A stretch of DNA of 40,183 nt, taken from the NCBI RefSeq assembly GCF_003946485.1, contig NZ_RHOJ01000022.1, positions 1 to 40,183 on the forward strand, given 5' to 3'. A program made the translations under genes and the position numbers. The stretch comes from Lacticaseibacillus jixianensis (GTDB taxonomy: Bacteria > Bacillota > Bacilli > Lactobacillales > Lactobacillaceae). This document shows positions 8,196 through 15,334 of the stretch, piece after piece. Within the stretch, counting starts at the first letter, position 1. Each line of letters opens with the position of its first letter. The notes beneath the pieces were generated by a model. That model saw only the letters and a list, made by a program, of their open reading frames with translations, was not told the origin of the DNA and did no database searches.

Positions 8196-8292
8196 GAGTG
8201 CCTCCTGCTTTTGCTTAGTTATACTATAACCCACCGGCAAGCGGTGCGGCTGCCATGTAGGCTCGTCAATGACCAGCGCACAAGCTAGCACG

Positions 8293-8330
8293 CCGGTTAA
8301 AAAATGCCTCGGTAATGGGCCGAGGCATTT
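8293..8330 (-). terminator. rho-independent terminator (minus strand)
   Basis: AAATGCCTCGG (8302-8312) and CCGAGGCATTT (8320-8330) form a perfect 11-bp stem. On the minus strand it runs into TTTTT. It terminates transcripts of the nitroreductase gene after they pass through the family A element. Confidence 0.85.
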
Positions 8331-8337
8331 AACTGGA

Positions 8338-8377
8338 CTACGAGTTCGCAGCTAAGTGCGCGAACCTTGCGCACCTT
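8338..8377 (-). repeat. family A element, internally deleted remnant
   Basis: On the minus strand the segment reads AAGGTGCGCAAGG, TTCGCGCACTTAGC, then jumps straight to TGCGAACTCG. The outer stem sides remain but the whole inner hairpin is missing. It follows directly after the complete copy at 8381. Confidence 0.65.
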
Positions 8378-8380
8378 CTC

Positions 8381-8553
8381 CTAACTGGGCTACGAGTTCG
8401 CAACGCCCGAGCATCTAGCTACGCTCCAGGCCTCGCCGCCAAAGACCAGCGGCAATGCCTGGAGCTATGATCAGCCTGTAGCCATTTATGGCGTACAGGC
8501 TGACATGCGTAGCGGCTAGCTGTCGGGCTAAGTGCGCGAACTCTTCGCACCTT
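8381..8553 (-). ncRNA. family A structured element with an extra hairpin (three-way form)
   Basis: On the minus strand, about 5 nt after the nitroreductase stop: AAGGTGC, outer stem GAGTTCGC/GCGAACTC, CACTTA, second stem GCCCGA/TCGGGC, third stem CTAGC/GCTAG, inner stem GCTCCAGG/CCTGGAGC, tip GCCGC/GCGGC, with the conserved CATT, TTTGG, GAGG, GTA and GTT segments. An additional hairpin, TCAGCCTGTA/TACAGGCTGA capped by GCCATAAATGGC, is inserted in the 5' side, making a branched structure. The same insert occurs in the copy at 14040. Confidence 0.75.
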
Positions 8554-8559
8554 TTTGAA

Positions 8560-9198
8560 TTAATCCCGGAAGTCAATCAGCTGGTCGACGTCGTAGCGGG
8601 GGCTGGCGATCGGCTTTTCCGCCGGCTTGCCGATGGAGATGCCCATCACTGGCACGTAGCGCGCGGGATCCAGGCCCACCGCGGGGATGATCTTCTTGAA
8701 GTCAACCCCGGACCACGGGTTGGCCTCGTAGCCATGCGCCCGGGCGACCAGCAGCAGCTGCATCCCCACCATCGCACCGTCCAGCGTGGCGTCCAGGGTC
8801 AGAAAGTTGCGGTCGGCGTGCTCGTACAGCGGCAGGAAGGTGTTAAAGATCGATTCCAGCTTCTCCTTGCTAATGTCCCCGGCCTCGTACACCTTGTTCC
8901 ACAGGTCACGGTAGACCTTGTGCGACTGGGTGTCACCGGCGATGTAGATGATCGTGCTGGCCGTGTCGACCTGCGGGTAGTTGAACTTCATTACCGCTTC
9001 CTTGAGCTCGGCCTTGGCCTTGGGTGTGTCGATCACGACGAAATGCCAGGACTGTAGGTTGCACGCAGACGGCGCCGTGGTCGCCTCCTTGATCATGGCC
9101 TTGACCTCCGCCCGGTCGATCTTGACCCCGGGTTCAAACTGCCGAATCGAGTGGCGGTTCGTCATGACATCGGTAAAATCATTATTCACAATAGCCAT
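8560..9198 (-). CDS. nitroreductase family protein
   Basis: A 212-residue FMN-dependent oxidoreductase that uses NAD(P)H to reduce nitro groups, quinones or similar acceptors. The N-terminus has the family pattern MTNRHSIRQFEPG with the FMN-phosphate-binding arginines. APSACNLQSWHFVVID (near residues 42-57) is the FMN-binding and dimer loop, and the C-terminal VPVMGISIGKP contacts flavin. ATG 9198 is chosen because AAAGGAG lies 8 nt upstream; the GTG 9 nt earlier overlaps that site. A -10-like TATAGT lies near 9224-9229. It is separated from PTS EIIA by a terminator, so it is monocistronic and ends in a family A element. Confidence 0.9.
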   Translation of the reverse strand: MAIVNNDFTDVMTNRHSIRQFEPGVKIDRAEVKAMIKEATTAPSACNLQSWHFVVIDTPKAKAELKEAVMKFNYPQVDTASTIIYIAGDTQSHKVYRDLWNKVYEAGDISKEKLESIFNTFLPLYEHADRNFLTLDATLDGAMVGMQLLLVARAHGYEANPWSGVDFKKIIPAVGLDPARYVPVMGISIGKPAEKPIASPRYDVDQLIDFRD

Positions 9199-9294
9199 CT
9201 TGAACACTCCTTTGCGCTGCTGAAACTATATTCGTTTGTTTTTGTGGTTACGCTTCCATCCTAGTGCTCACACTTGCTCGCGTCAATGAGCACG

Positions 9295-9317
9295 AAAAAA
9301 GCGGCACGCGGCCGCTT
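9295..9317 (-). terminator. rho-independent terminator after PTS EIIA
   Basis: On the minus strand, AAGCGGC and GCCGCTT flank a short loop and are followed by TTTTTT. It lies 17 nt after the EIIA stop codon and closes the PTS operon. Confidence 0.8.
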
Positions 9318-9333
9318 CAATTCTCAGGTGAGA

Positions 9334-9651
9334 TTACTTATTATTCTTGAGCGCGATGGTTTTGATGATGCGCTCGCCCAGTTCGATTTCCGTGTTCGCG
9401 GCCATGAACTGATCCTGCGCGTGAATGAGCAGGATTGACTTTTGGATCATCTTCCCGTTCATTTCCTGCGTCATCAGCGACGTCTGAATGTTGTGCGCGC
9501 CGTTAAGCTGTTCCTTAGCGTCCGCGATCTTCTTTACCGCGCCGTCGTTATCGCCAGCCAGCGCCGCGTCGATCGCCTCAAGTGCGGTCGACTTAGCATT
9601 GCCGGCGGATAAAATGATTTGCATTGCTGTTTGTGCGACATCTTCGTCCAA
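9334..9651 (-). CDS. PTS lactose/cellobiose-type EIIA component
   Basis: A 105-residue soluble phosphotransfer protein that receives phosphate from HPr and passes it to an EIIB. The family pattern is complete: AMQIILSAGNAKSTALEAI at the N-terminus, AHNIQT (residues 52-57), and the phosphorylated His77 in LLIHAQDQFM. The start is TTG 9651 with AGAAGG 9 nt upstream; no ATG in frame fits. A promoter with an embedded cre site lies just upstream, so this gene can be expressed apart from the EIIC before it. No EIIB is present anywhere in the window, so the phosphate acceptor must be encoded elsewhere. Confidence 0.92.
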   Translation of the reverse strand: MDEDVAQTAMQIILSAGNAKSTALEAIDAALAGDNDGAVKKIADAKEQLNGAHNIQTSLMTQEMNGKMIQKSILLIHAQDQFMAANTEIELGERIIKTIALKNNK

Positions 9652-9695
9652 AATACTGTGCCTTCTTCATCTAATTTGATTTTGTAACCATTTTC

Positions 9696-9724
9696 AGTAT
9701 GTTGTTGAAAACGTCTTCTGTCAA
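9696..9724 (-). promoter_or_regulatory. promoter of PTS EIIA with cre site
   Basis: On the minus strand, TTGACA (9719-9724), a 17-nt spacer and CATACT (9696-9701). The spacer contains AGAAGACGTTTTCA, which reads TGAAAACGTCTTCT on the plus strand (9706-9719). It matches the CcpA cre consensus at nearly all fixed positions. This placement would give glucose repression. Confidence 0.7.
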
Positions 9725-9789
9725 GGGAAACCGGCGAAGCAACGCCCTAACTGCAGCGCCGCGCCCGGCCGAGTGACGGTTAATGCGCT

Positions 9790-11103
9790 TTAAACTTGAC
9801 TGAAATCGATATCAAGTTCCTTCTTCATCGCCGCAGCTTCCTCGCCCAGGTACTGTTTATCGAGCATCTTGACGAACGGATAGTAAATCAGAATGCCCAA
9901 GATCAGCTCGAACAGCTGCAGCACCGACGCGGTCCAGGACCCGGTCGCCAGCCATCCGGAGATGATCGGCGGCGTGGTCCACGGCAGCAGCACCCCGTTG
10001 GTTCGCGGTACCCAGCCCAGGGTCATGACGATCCCCGAGATCAGGGTGTTGAGCACCGGCACCGTGATGAACGGGATCGCAATGATCGGGTTCAACACGA
10101 CGGGCAGGCCGAAGATGATCGGTTCGTTAATGCCGAAGATCCCGGGCAAAATAGCCAGCTTGCCCAGCTCGCGGATCCGCTTGGACTTGCAGACGGCGAA
10201 CATCACGATCAGCAAGGACAAGGTCGAGCCGCCACCGCCGTACGTGGTGAAGATATCAATAAATGGCTGCGTGTAGATGTGCGGCAGCGGCAGGTGGTTC
10301 TGGAAGGCCTTCAGGTTGTCCTGGGTGAGGACAAAGAAGATGGGCGACCACACCGAGTTGGTGATGGTCGGGCCGTTGATCCCGAAGCACCAGAGCAAAG
10401 ACGCCAGGAAATTGTACAGGACCACTGACGGCAGGGAATTGCCGACGTGCTTCAGCGGCGCTTGCAGCATGGTGTAGATGAAGTTATAGGCCGTCTCAAA
10501 TGAGGTCAGGGAAAACAGCACCCGCACCAGGAAGAACGTCAGGATGACGAAGGCCGAGGGAATCAGGGCGTCGAAGGATTGCGACACGGCCGGCGGCACG
10601 CCGTCGGGCATCTTGATGGTCCAGTGGCGCCGCACGACGAACCGGTAGATTTCCACCGAAAAGATTGCGATAAAGATCCCCAGGAAAATCCCGTTCGGCC
10701 CCACGTACATGGTTTGGACCGCAGACACCGCGGTCTTCCCCACGTTGAAACTGGTCGGCGTCAGGATCAGAAAGCTGACCAGGGCCACAATGGCCGCGTG
10801 GATGGCTTCCAGCCCGCGGTTTTTCCCGTAGGCGTAGCCAATCCCGATGGTCGACAGGATGCCGGTGAAGCTGAACACCGAGTTGGAAACGGAACTGAAC
10901 CACTCCATCCAGTGCGGCCCGAGCACCCCGGTCCAAAACTTCTCCCAGCCGGGAATGGGAAAGTTGCCGATCAGCAGGAAAATCGAGGTGACGATGATCA
11001 GCGGCGTGATGATCAGAAAACCATCACGCAGCGATCTCAGCACCACGTTATTGCCGAGCTTGGTGGCTACCGGCATCAAGACCGACTCAAATTTCTTTTG
11101 CAT
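9790..11103 (-). CDS. PTS cellobiose-class EIIC permease
   Basis: A 437-residue membrane permease of the PTS lactose/cellobiose family, which imports and phosphorylates its sugar. The start MQKKFESVLMPVATKLG, RSLRDGFLIITPLIIVTSIFLL, the FGINEPIIFGLPVVLNP loop (near residue 325) and TTPPIISGWLATG are family hallmarks; about ten helices are visible. The ribosome binding site is AAAGGAGGGGAG. It follows the GrdB-like gene by 21 nt, and the gene set also holds a glycosylasparaginase. The likely cargo is therefore a GlcNAc-containing glycoconjugate rather than cellobiose. That substrate is inferred from context only. Confidence 0.9.
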   Translation of the reverse strand: MQKKFESVLMPVATKLGNNVVLRSLRDGFLIITPLIIVTSIFLLIGNFPIPGWEKFWTGVLGPHWMEWFSSVSNSVFSFTGILSTIGIGYAYGKNRGLEAIHAAIVALVSFLILTPTSFNVGKTAVSAVQTMYVGPNGIFLGIFIAIFSVEIYRFVVRRHWTIKMPDGVPPAVSQSFDALIPSAFVILTFFLVRVLFSLTSFETAYNFIYTMLQAPLKHVGNSLPSVVLYNFLASLLWCFGINGPTITNSVWSPIFFVLTQDNLKAFQNHLPLPHIYTQPFIDIFTTYGGGGSTLSLLIVMFAVCKSKRIRELGKLAILPGIFGINEPIIFGLPVVLNPIIAIPFITVPVLNTLISGIVMTLGWVPRTNGVLLPWTTPPIISGWLATGSWTASVLQLFELILGILIYYPFVKMLDKQYLGEEAAAMKKELDIDFSQV

Positions 11104-11124
11104 AGAACTCCCCTCCTTTGAGCG

Positions 11125-11649
11125 TTAGTAACAGTAGTTGGCTTTAAACTCGCTGATGTCTTTGCCGGCCGCAAGCAGCGCGGCCCCTTCCGCCAAGTGA
11201 TCAACCGCGTCAGACAGCCCGGTGCCGCCCTTCTTCGGGGCTTTGACGATCGTCAGTTGGTCCTTGTACTGCGCGATCAGGTCGGCGTTTTTCTCCTCGG
11301 CGATTGCGGCAATCGCCGGGATCGTGGTCTGCGTCTGAAACGCGGCCGCCAGCTCGCACGCCATTTGGGCAAATTCCGGGTAGTCATAGGTCGGGCCAAT
11401 CAGCACCACGTCCGCGCCCATCTGCTCGGCCATCTTGGTGAACTTGCGCTGCACCAACTCACGGTTATCGGTGTAATACGCCGTGCCGCAGTAAAACGTG
11501 CCCAGCAGCTTGCCGGCGTTTTTGGCCAGAGCCTTCTCGGTCGTGTCAGCTGACCCCATGGCCACGCGCTGGCCGCCCAGCGGCGTGTCGGCGCGCTCCT
11601 TGCCGCCCAGACCGGCCTGCATTTGATCCAAAATGATAATTGCTTTCAT
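11125..11649 (-). CDS. GrdB-like protein (glycine/sarcosine/betaine reductase B family)
   Basis: A 174-residue protein resembling the N-terminal half of GrdB, the substrate-binding protein B of glycine, sarcosine and betaine reductases. Shared features are a GTFYCGTAYY block (Cys54), MGADVVLIGPTYDYPEFAQMAC, and IPAIAAIAEEKN. These parallel the GrdB patterns around CGDNYF, GPAFNAGRYG.ACG and IPAVTGMYEENP. The full GrdB is over 400 residues and uses selenocysteine; this protein has neither. Similar short proteins occur with sugar and amino-acid catabolic genes in lactobacilli. Its reaction is unknown. It lies between the glycosylasparaginase and EIIC genes and is clearly cotranscribed. Confidence 0.65.
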   Translation of the reverse strand: MKAIIILDQMQAGLGGKERADTPLGGQRVAMGSADTTEKALAKNAGKLLGTFYCGTAYYTDNRELVQRKFTKMAEQMGADVVLIGPTYDYPEFAQMACELAAAFQTQTTIPAIAAIAEEKNADLIAQYKDQLTIVKAPKKGGTGLSDAVDHLAEGAALLAAGKDISEFKANYCY

Positions 11650-11695
11650 TACCGTTGTCCCCCCTTCACCTGGTTAACTAAGTGCTAACTTAAGT

Positions 11696-12649
11696 TTACT
11701 CAATTGGTGCATGGATCCGCTTCTCGTACGCATCGAGCCACTCTTGAGTGACCGGTTCGATAACAGTCGTGTGATCCGGCCCCGGGTTGGCCATCAGGAT
11801 GCGGGCGGGCGCATCCGCGGTCGCGACGCTGAAGGTGAACTCAACGTTAGTGGCCGTGCCCCACTCGCCTTGGTTGTTCATCGCGACCAGGGAAAATTCG
11901 CCGGCCTTGCCGTAGCGCTTCTTTAGCTTTTCGATGAACGGGTAAACCGCGTGGTCGCAGGCAGCCTGCGGGGTTTCGCCTTCGCCCATGCGCCGCACGA
12001 TCTCGTAGGACAATACGCCCTTCATGATGTCCTCGCCCAGGCCGGTCGCCGCCGCGCCGCCGATGGTCGAATCCACGTAGTAGCCGGACCCGGACAGCGG
12101 TGAATCACCGACGCGGCCGGCCTTTTTCATGAACAGGCCGGACGTCGAGGTGCCGCACGCCATGGCGCCGCTGGCGGCCAGGGCGATCGCGCCGACGGTG
12201 TCGTGGCCGTCGTACGGCTTGGCCGTGGCCTGCAGCTCCTTGAGCCGCTTTTGCCAGCGGGCCTTGGCGCGGTCCGTCAGCATGTTGGTCATCTCAAAAC
12301 CATTTTTCATCGCAAACTTGGTCGCGCCTTCGCCGACGCGAAAGCTGTTGTAGTGCTGATGGCTCAGCGCGCGCGCCACGGAAACGGCGTGCTTGACGTT
12401 CTGAATGCCGCCAACCGCGCCCTGCGCCAGGGTGTCGCCGTCCATGAAGGCCGCGTCCATTTCAACGACGCCTTCTTCGTTCGGCAGCCCGCCGTAGCCG
12501 ACGGACTTGTAAAACGGGAACGCCTCGACCTCATTGATCAAGGTCTCGACCGCATCCCCGGCGCTGCCGTTTGCTGCAAGCAACTTGCTGGCCTTCACGA
12601 CGCCTTCGTGCGCCATGCGCCAGGTCGCAATGGTGCCCCATTGACTCAT
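11696..12649 (-). CDS. N4-(beta-N-acetylglucosaminyl)-L-asparaginase / isoaspartyl peptidase family
   Basis: A 317-residue N-terminal nucleophile hydrolase. Glycosylasparaginases split GlcNAc-Asn into aspartate and 1-amino-GlcNAc. The protein must cleave itself before Thr151 in GHDTVGAIAL, which becomes the catalytic residue; the HDTVG motif is the glycosylasparaginase form. Downstream, RVGDSPLSGSGYYVD and STIGGAAATGLGEDI form the substrate pocket. There is no signal peptide, so it acts on imported substrate. ATG 12649 is chosen over 12655 because AAGGAGG lies 7 nt before it. It starts 12 nt after the PepV-like gene. Lactobacillus casei has a comparable asnA2/pepV pairing for fucosyl-GlcNAc-Asn use. 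Confidence 0.88.
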   Translation of the reverse strand: MSQWGTIATWRMAHEGVVKASKLLAANGSAGDAVETLINEVEAFPFYKSVGYGGLPNEEGVVEMDAAFMDGDTLAQGAVGGIQNVKHAVSVARALSHQHYNSFRVGEGATKFAMKNGFEMTNMLTDRAKARWQKRLKELQATAKPYDGHDTVGAIALAASGAMACGTSTSGLFMKKAGRVGDSPLSGSGYYVDSTIGGAAATGLGEDIMKGVLSYEIVRRMGEGETPQAACDHAVYPFIEKLKKRYGKAGEFSLVAMNNQGEWGTATNVEFTFSVATADAPARILMANPGPDHTTVIEPVTQEWLDAYEKRIHAPIE

Positions 12650-12661
12650 AACCATTCCTCC

Positions 12662-13975
12662 TTACTGCTGGTTGCCCATGGCGATGATGGCACTCATGTA
12701 GACCGCCATGTTCAACATCAAATCCTTCTCGTCCATCCACTCGTCCTGCTTGTGGGCGATGCCTTTTTGTCCGGGAAAACTCGGGCCGTACGCCACGATG
12801 TTCGGCATTGCCCGCGCGTAGGTCGCGCCGGTGGTGGTGAGCGGCGTGCCATCCAGGCCGGTGACGTCCTCGTAGACCTTGGACAGCTCCGTAATGAACG
12901 GGTCGTGCTTGTCGTGCATGACCCCAGGCAGGCTGCGGATCACCGTGATTGTGCTGCCCGCCGGCACCGCCTTGGTTAGGCCGGCCGTGACGTCCGCTTC
13001 GGTATAGGTGACCGGGTAACGCATGGCCACTTCAAGCACCATCGCATCATCCTGCTTGGTCAGCTTGTACGGGGTGACGATCAGCTTGCCGGAATCGGCG
13101 TCCTCAAACGCGATGTCCAGCCCCTCACCGTAGTGCTTTTCGTGCAAGGCGGCAACCACCCACTGGAAGTATTCCTTCAGCGGGCCGTGGACCAGGTCGT
13201 CATCGACGGCGTTTTTCGCCAGCCAGGTGATCGCATTTTCGCCCATTTCCGGCGCGTTGGTCGGAGTGCGCTTGCCTTTGACGGTCAGCGGCTTGCCGTT
13301 CAGCGCCACGGTCAGCTCGTCAGGAACGTGGTCCATCGCCTGGTCGCCCACAATGTCGCTGAGCTGGTCGAGCGTTTCGGTCGGCAGCGGCGTTTTGATC
13401 TGGTAGTTCACGATCCCGCGCTCGCCGTACACCACTGGCCACTTGCAGTCCGGCGTGAAGCCGAAGCGCGGCGCCTTTTCCTGCTTCAAATACAGCGGGA
13501 CATCGGCGGAGCCGCTTTCCTCGTCGGACCCGAAGATCAGCCGCACGGTCCGGGACAGCTTGACGCCGGCGTCCTTGAGGAGCTTCATGCCGTACAGGCT
13601 GGCAATGCTGGCGCCCTTGTTGTCGAGCACGCCGCGGCCGAAGAAGCGGCCGTCTTTTTCGCTCAGCTTGAACGGCGGATACGACCAGCCGTCGCCCGCC
13701 GGCACCACGTCCAGGTGGCCGACGATTCCAACGTAATCGGCGTTGTCATCGCCCCACTGCACGTAGGCCATCGCGTCGTTCACGATGCCGGTTTGAAACC
13801 CGTACTCCTGACCAAGTTTCACCACCGCGTCCAGCACGGCCCGCGGCCCTTTGCCGAACGGGGCGTGCGGCGCGGGTGCCCCCTTCACACTTTGAATCTG
13901 CATGATCGCATCCAGCGCCTTGAGAAAATCATCACGGTGATCAGCGATCAACTGCTTAATTGTCTTGGTGTCCAT
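12662..13975 (-). CDS. pepV: PepV-like M20 dipeptidase
   Basis: A 437-residue zinc metallopeptidase of family M20. The first zinc motif is GHLDVVPAGDGW (near residue 86), followed by GRGVLDNKG with the bridging aspartate, SDEESG with the general-base glutamate, and FTPDCKWPVVYGERG. The length is slightly below the roughly 470 of PepV. It trims dipeptides in the cytoplasm. AAGGAGG lies 7 nt before ATG. No promoter is visible immediately upstream, only a structured repeat array, so it is probably read through from the aspD-gntR unit. A role in releasing glycosyl-asparagine from glycopeptides is inferred from the adjacent glycosylasparaginase. Confidence 0.87.
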   Translation of the reverse strand: MDTKTIKQLIADHRDDFLKALDAIMQIQSVKGAPAPHAPFGKGPRAVLDAVVKLGQEYGFQTGIVNDAMAYVQWGDDNADYVGIVGHLDVVPAGDGWSYPPFKLSEKDGRFFGRGVLDNKGASIASLYGMKLLKDAGVKLSRTVRLIFGSDEESGSADVPLYLKQEKAPRFGFTPDCKWPVVYGERGIVNYQIKTPLPTETLDQLSDIVGDQAMDHVPDELTVALNGKPLTVKGKRTPTNAPEMGENAITWLAKNAVDDDLVHGPLKEYFQWVVAALHEKHYGEGLDIAFEDADSGKLIVTPYKLTKQDDAMVLEVAMRYPVTYTEADVTAGLTKAVPAGSTITVIRSLPGVMHDKHDPFITELSKVYEDVTGLDGTPLTTTGATYARAMPNIVAYGPSFPGQKGIAHKQDEWMDEKDLMLNMAVYMSAIIAMGNQQ

Positions 13976-14039
13976 GGTTGCCTCCTTGAAATTTGCGGGT
14001 GGGTGGCGCGGTGGGTAAGGGCGCCGCGCCGCAGCCTGT

Positions 14040-14231
14040 AGTCGCGCCCCCTTCGCAGCCTGTCCTAGTCGCGCTCCGGGGGCGCAACGCGGGAGTGGCT
14101 AGCTACGCCCTGCACCTCGAAGCCAAAGAACGGCTTCAAGGCGCCGGGATATGCTCAGCCTGTAGCCATTTATGGCGTACAGGCTGACATGCGTAGCGGC
14201 TACCTGTCCCGCTAAGTGCGCGAGCCCTCCG
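14040..14231 (-). ncRNA. family A structured element, diverged three-way form
   Basis: On the minus strand: second stem GCGGGA/TCCCGC in the form TCCCGC and GCGGGA, the same inserted hairpin as at 8381 (TCAGCCTGTA/TACAGGCTGA), then a 13-bp stem GCGCCTTGAAGCC/GGCTTCGAGGTGC with two G-U pairs, and the conserved GTTCTTTGG, GAGG, GTA and GTT segments. The outer stem is imperfect. It is the distal unit of the array. Confidence 0.65.
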
Positions 14232-14357
14232 CAGCCTGTAGTCGCGCTCCGGGGGCGCAACGCCCGAGCGCCTAGCTACGCCCCAGGCCTCGCCGCCAAA
14301 GCCCAGCGGCAATGCCTGGGGCTAGGCTAGTCGTCGGGCTAAGTGCGCCGGACTCCA
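14232..14357 (-). ncRNA. family A structured element, tandem unit 1
   Basis: A 126-bp unit nearly identical to the next two. Its outer arm (CTCCGGGGGCGC) differs from theirs (CTCCGTCCGGC), so its outer stem is weaker. Inner stems are GCCCCAGG/CCTGGGGC and GCCGC/GCGGC. Confidence 0.75.
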
Positions 14358-14482
14358 CAGCCTGTAGTCGCGCTCCGTCCGGCAACGCCCGAGCGCCTAG
14401 CTACGCCCCAGGCCTCGCCGCCAAAGCCCAGCGGCAATGCCTGGGGCTAGGCTAGTCGTCGGGCTAAGTGCGCCGGACTCCA
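14358..14482 (-). ncRNA. family A structured element, tandem unit 2
   Basis: A 125-bp unit. On the minus strand: outer stem GTCCGGC/GCCGGAC, CACTTA, GCCCGA/TCGGGC, CTAGC/GCTAG, CTA opposite GTA, GCCCCAGG/CCTGGGGC, CATT opposite GAGG, tip GCCGC/GCGGC. It is identical to unit 3, which points to recent tandem duplication. Confidence 0.8.
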
Positions 14483-14614
14483 CAGCCTGTAGTCGCGCTC
14501 CGTCCGGCAACGCCCGAGCGCCTAGCTACGCCCCAGGCCTCGCCGCCAAAGCCCAGCGGCAATGCCTGGGGCTAGGCTAGTCGTCGGGCTAAGTGCGCCG
14601 GACTCCGCAGCCTT
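14483..14614 (-). ncRNA. family A structured element, tandem unit 3, at the gntR stop
   Basis: Third 125-bp unit, same stems as unit 2. On the minus strand its AAGG end begins with no gap after the TAA of the GntR gene (AAGGCTGC here, not AAGGTGC). The array fills all 640 nt between gntR and pepV. Confidence 0.8.
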
Positions 14615-15334
14615 TTAATGCTGCCTTGTCAACGTTGACTTAAACGAATACTTATCGGCCCGGTAGTACGATGTGTCGTAGAAGATGGGCTTGGCGTCGG
14701 CCGTGTAGGTCACCGAATTCACCCGCAGCAAGGGGTCGCCCAGCTGCACGTGGAGCAGCTCCGCCAGCTCCGAATCGACCAAAATGGCCTCGATCTCCTG
14801 CTGTGAGTAGGCGATCGGCACCTCGCGCTCGATCAGGTCAAACAGCGAGCCGGTGAAGTCCTGCGGCTTGCGATCTGCGACGTACTCGTGGCAGATCGCA
14901 ATTTTTTCGATCGTCATCGGCTCCTCGTCCCAGAAGCGGCGGCGCACCAGCAGGTCCACCCGCGGGTCGCGGCGGTTCTCCAGCTGCAGGGCCGCCAGCA
15001 CCACCGGCGGCAGCTGCTCTGCCGGTCCGAACGCCATGACCTCGGTGCGGCTGACCTTGCCGTACGCCTTGGCTGCTTCGGTGAAGCCCTGCAAGCCGAG
15101 CCGGCCACTTTCCACTTTTGCCGGCGTCGCCATGACGTAGGTCCCTTTGCCCGGATCTTTGACCAGCACCTGGCGGCGGATCAGCAGGTCGATCGCCTTG
15201 CGCACGGTCAGCCGGCTGACGTCGAACTCCTTGGCCAGGTCGTACTCGGACGGCAGGCGCTGCGCGGTCGAGTACACCCCGCGGCGCACTCGGCCTTCGA
15301 GCTGGCCGGCCACTTCCTCAAACTTGGTGATCAT
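14615..15334 (-). CDS. GntR family regulator with UTRA domain (HutC-type)
   Basis: A 239-residue DNA-binding regulator. The N-terminal winged helix (residues 1-70) contains RLPSEYDLAKEFDVSRLTVRKAIDLL and the wing GKGTYVM. The rest is a UTRA ligand domain ending in YTADAKPIFYDTSYYRADKY. ATG 15334 is used because it overlaps the aspD stop as ATGA, so translation is coupled. Its gene lies between aspD and the glycosylasparaginase operon. It probably controls both in response to a sugar phosphate or amino-acid derivative. A GTATATAC palindrome upstream of aspD is a candidate operator. Confidence 0.9.
   Translation of the reverse strand: MITKFEEVAGQLEGRVRRGVYSTAQRLPSEYDLAKEFDVSRLTVRKAIDLLIRRQVLVKDPGKGTYVMATPAKVESGRLGLQGFTEAAKAYGKVSRTEVMAFGPAEQLPPVVLAALQLENRRDPRVDLLVRRRFWDEEPMTIEKIAICHEYVADRKPQDFTGSLFDLIEREVPIAYSQQEIEAILVDSELAELLHVQLGDPLLRVNSVTYTADAKPIFYDTSYYRADKYSFKSTLTRQH

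Noticed and set aside
8381-8553. Riboswitch controlling the DUF1343 gene
   Set aside because: A strong terminator follows, but the same element family sits after genes with convergent neighbours (24017), where no downstream gene could be controlled.
9220-9290. cre site upstream of the nitroreductase gene
   Set aside because: TGGAAGCGTAACCA departs from the consensus at three fixed positions.
14232-14614. CRISPR array
   Set aside because: The repeats are 125 bp, directly adjoining without unique spacers, and form long internal hairpins. No cas genes are near.
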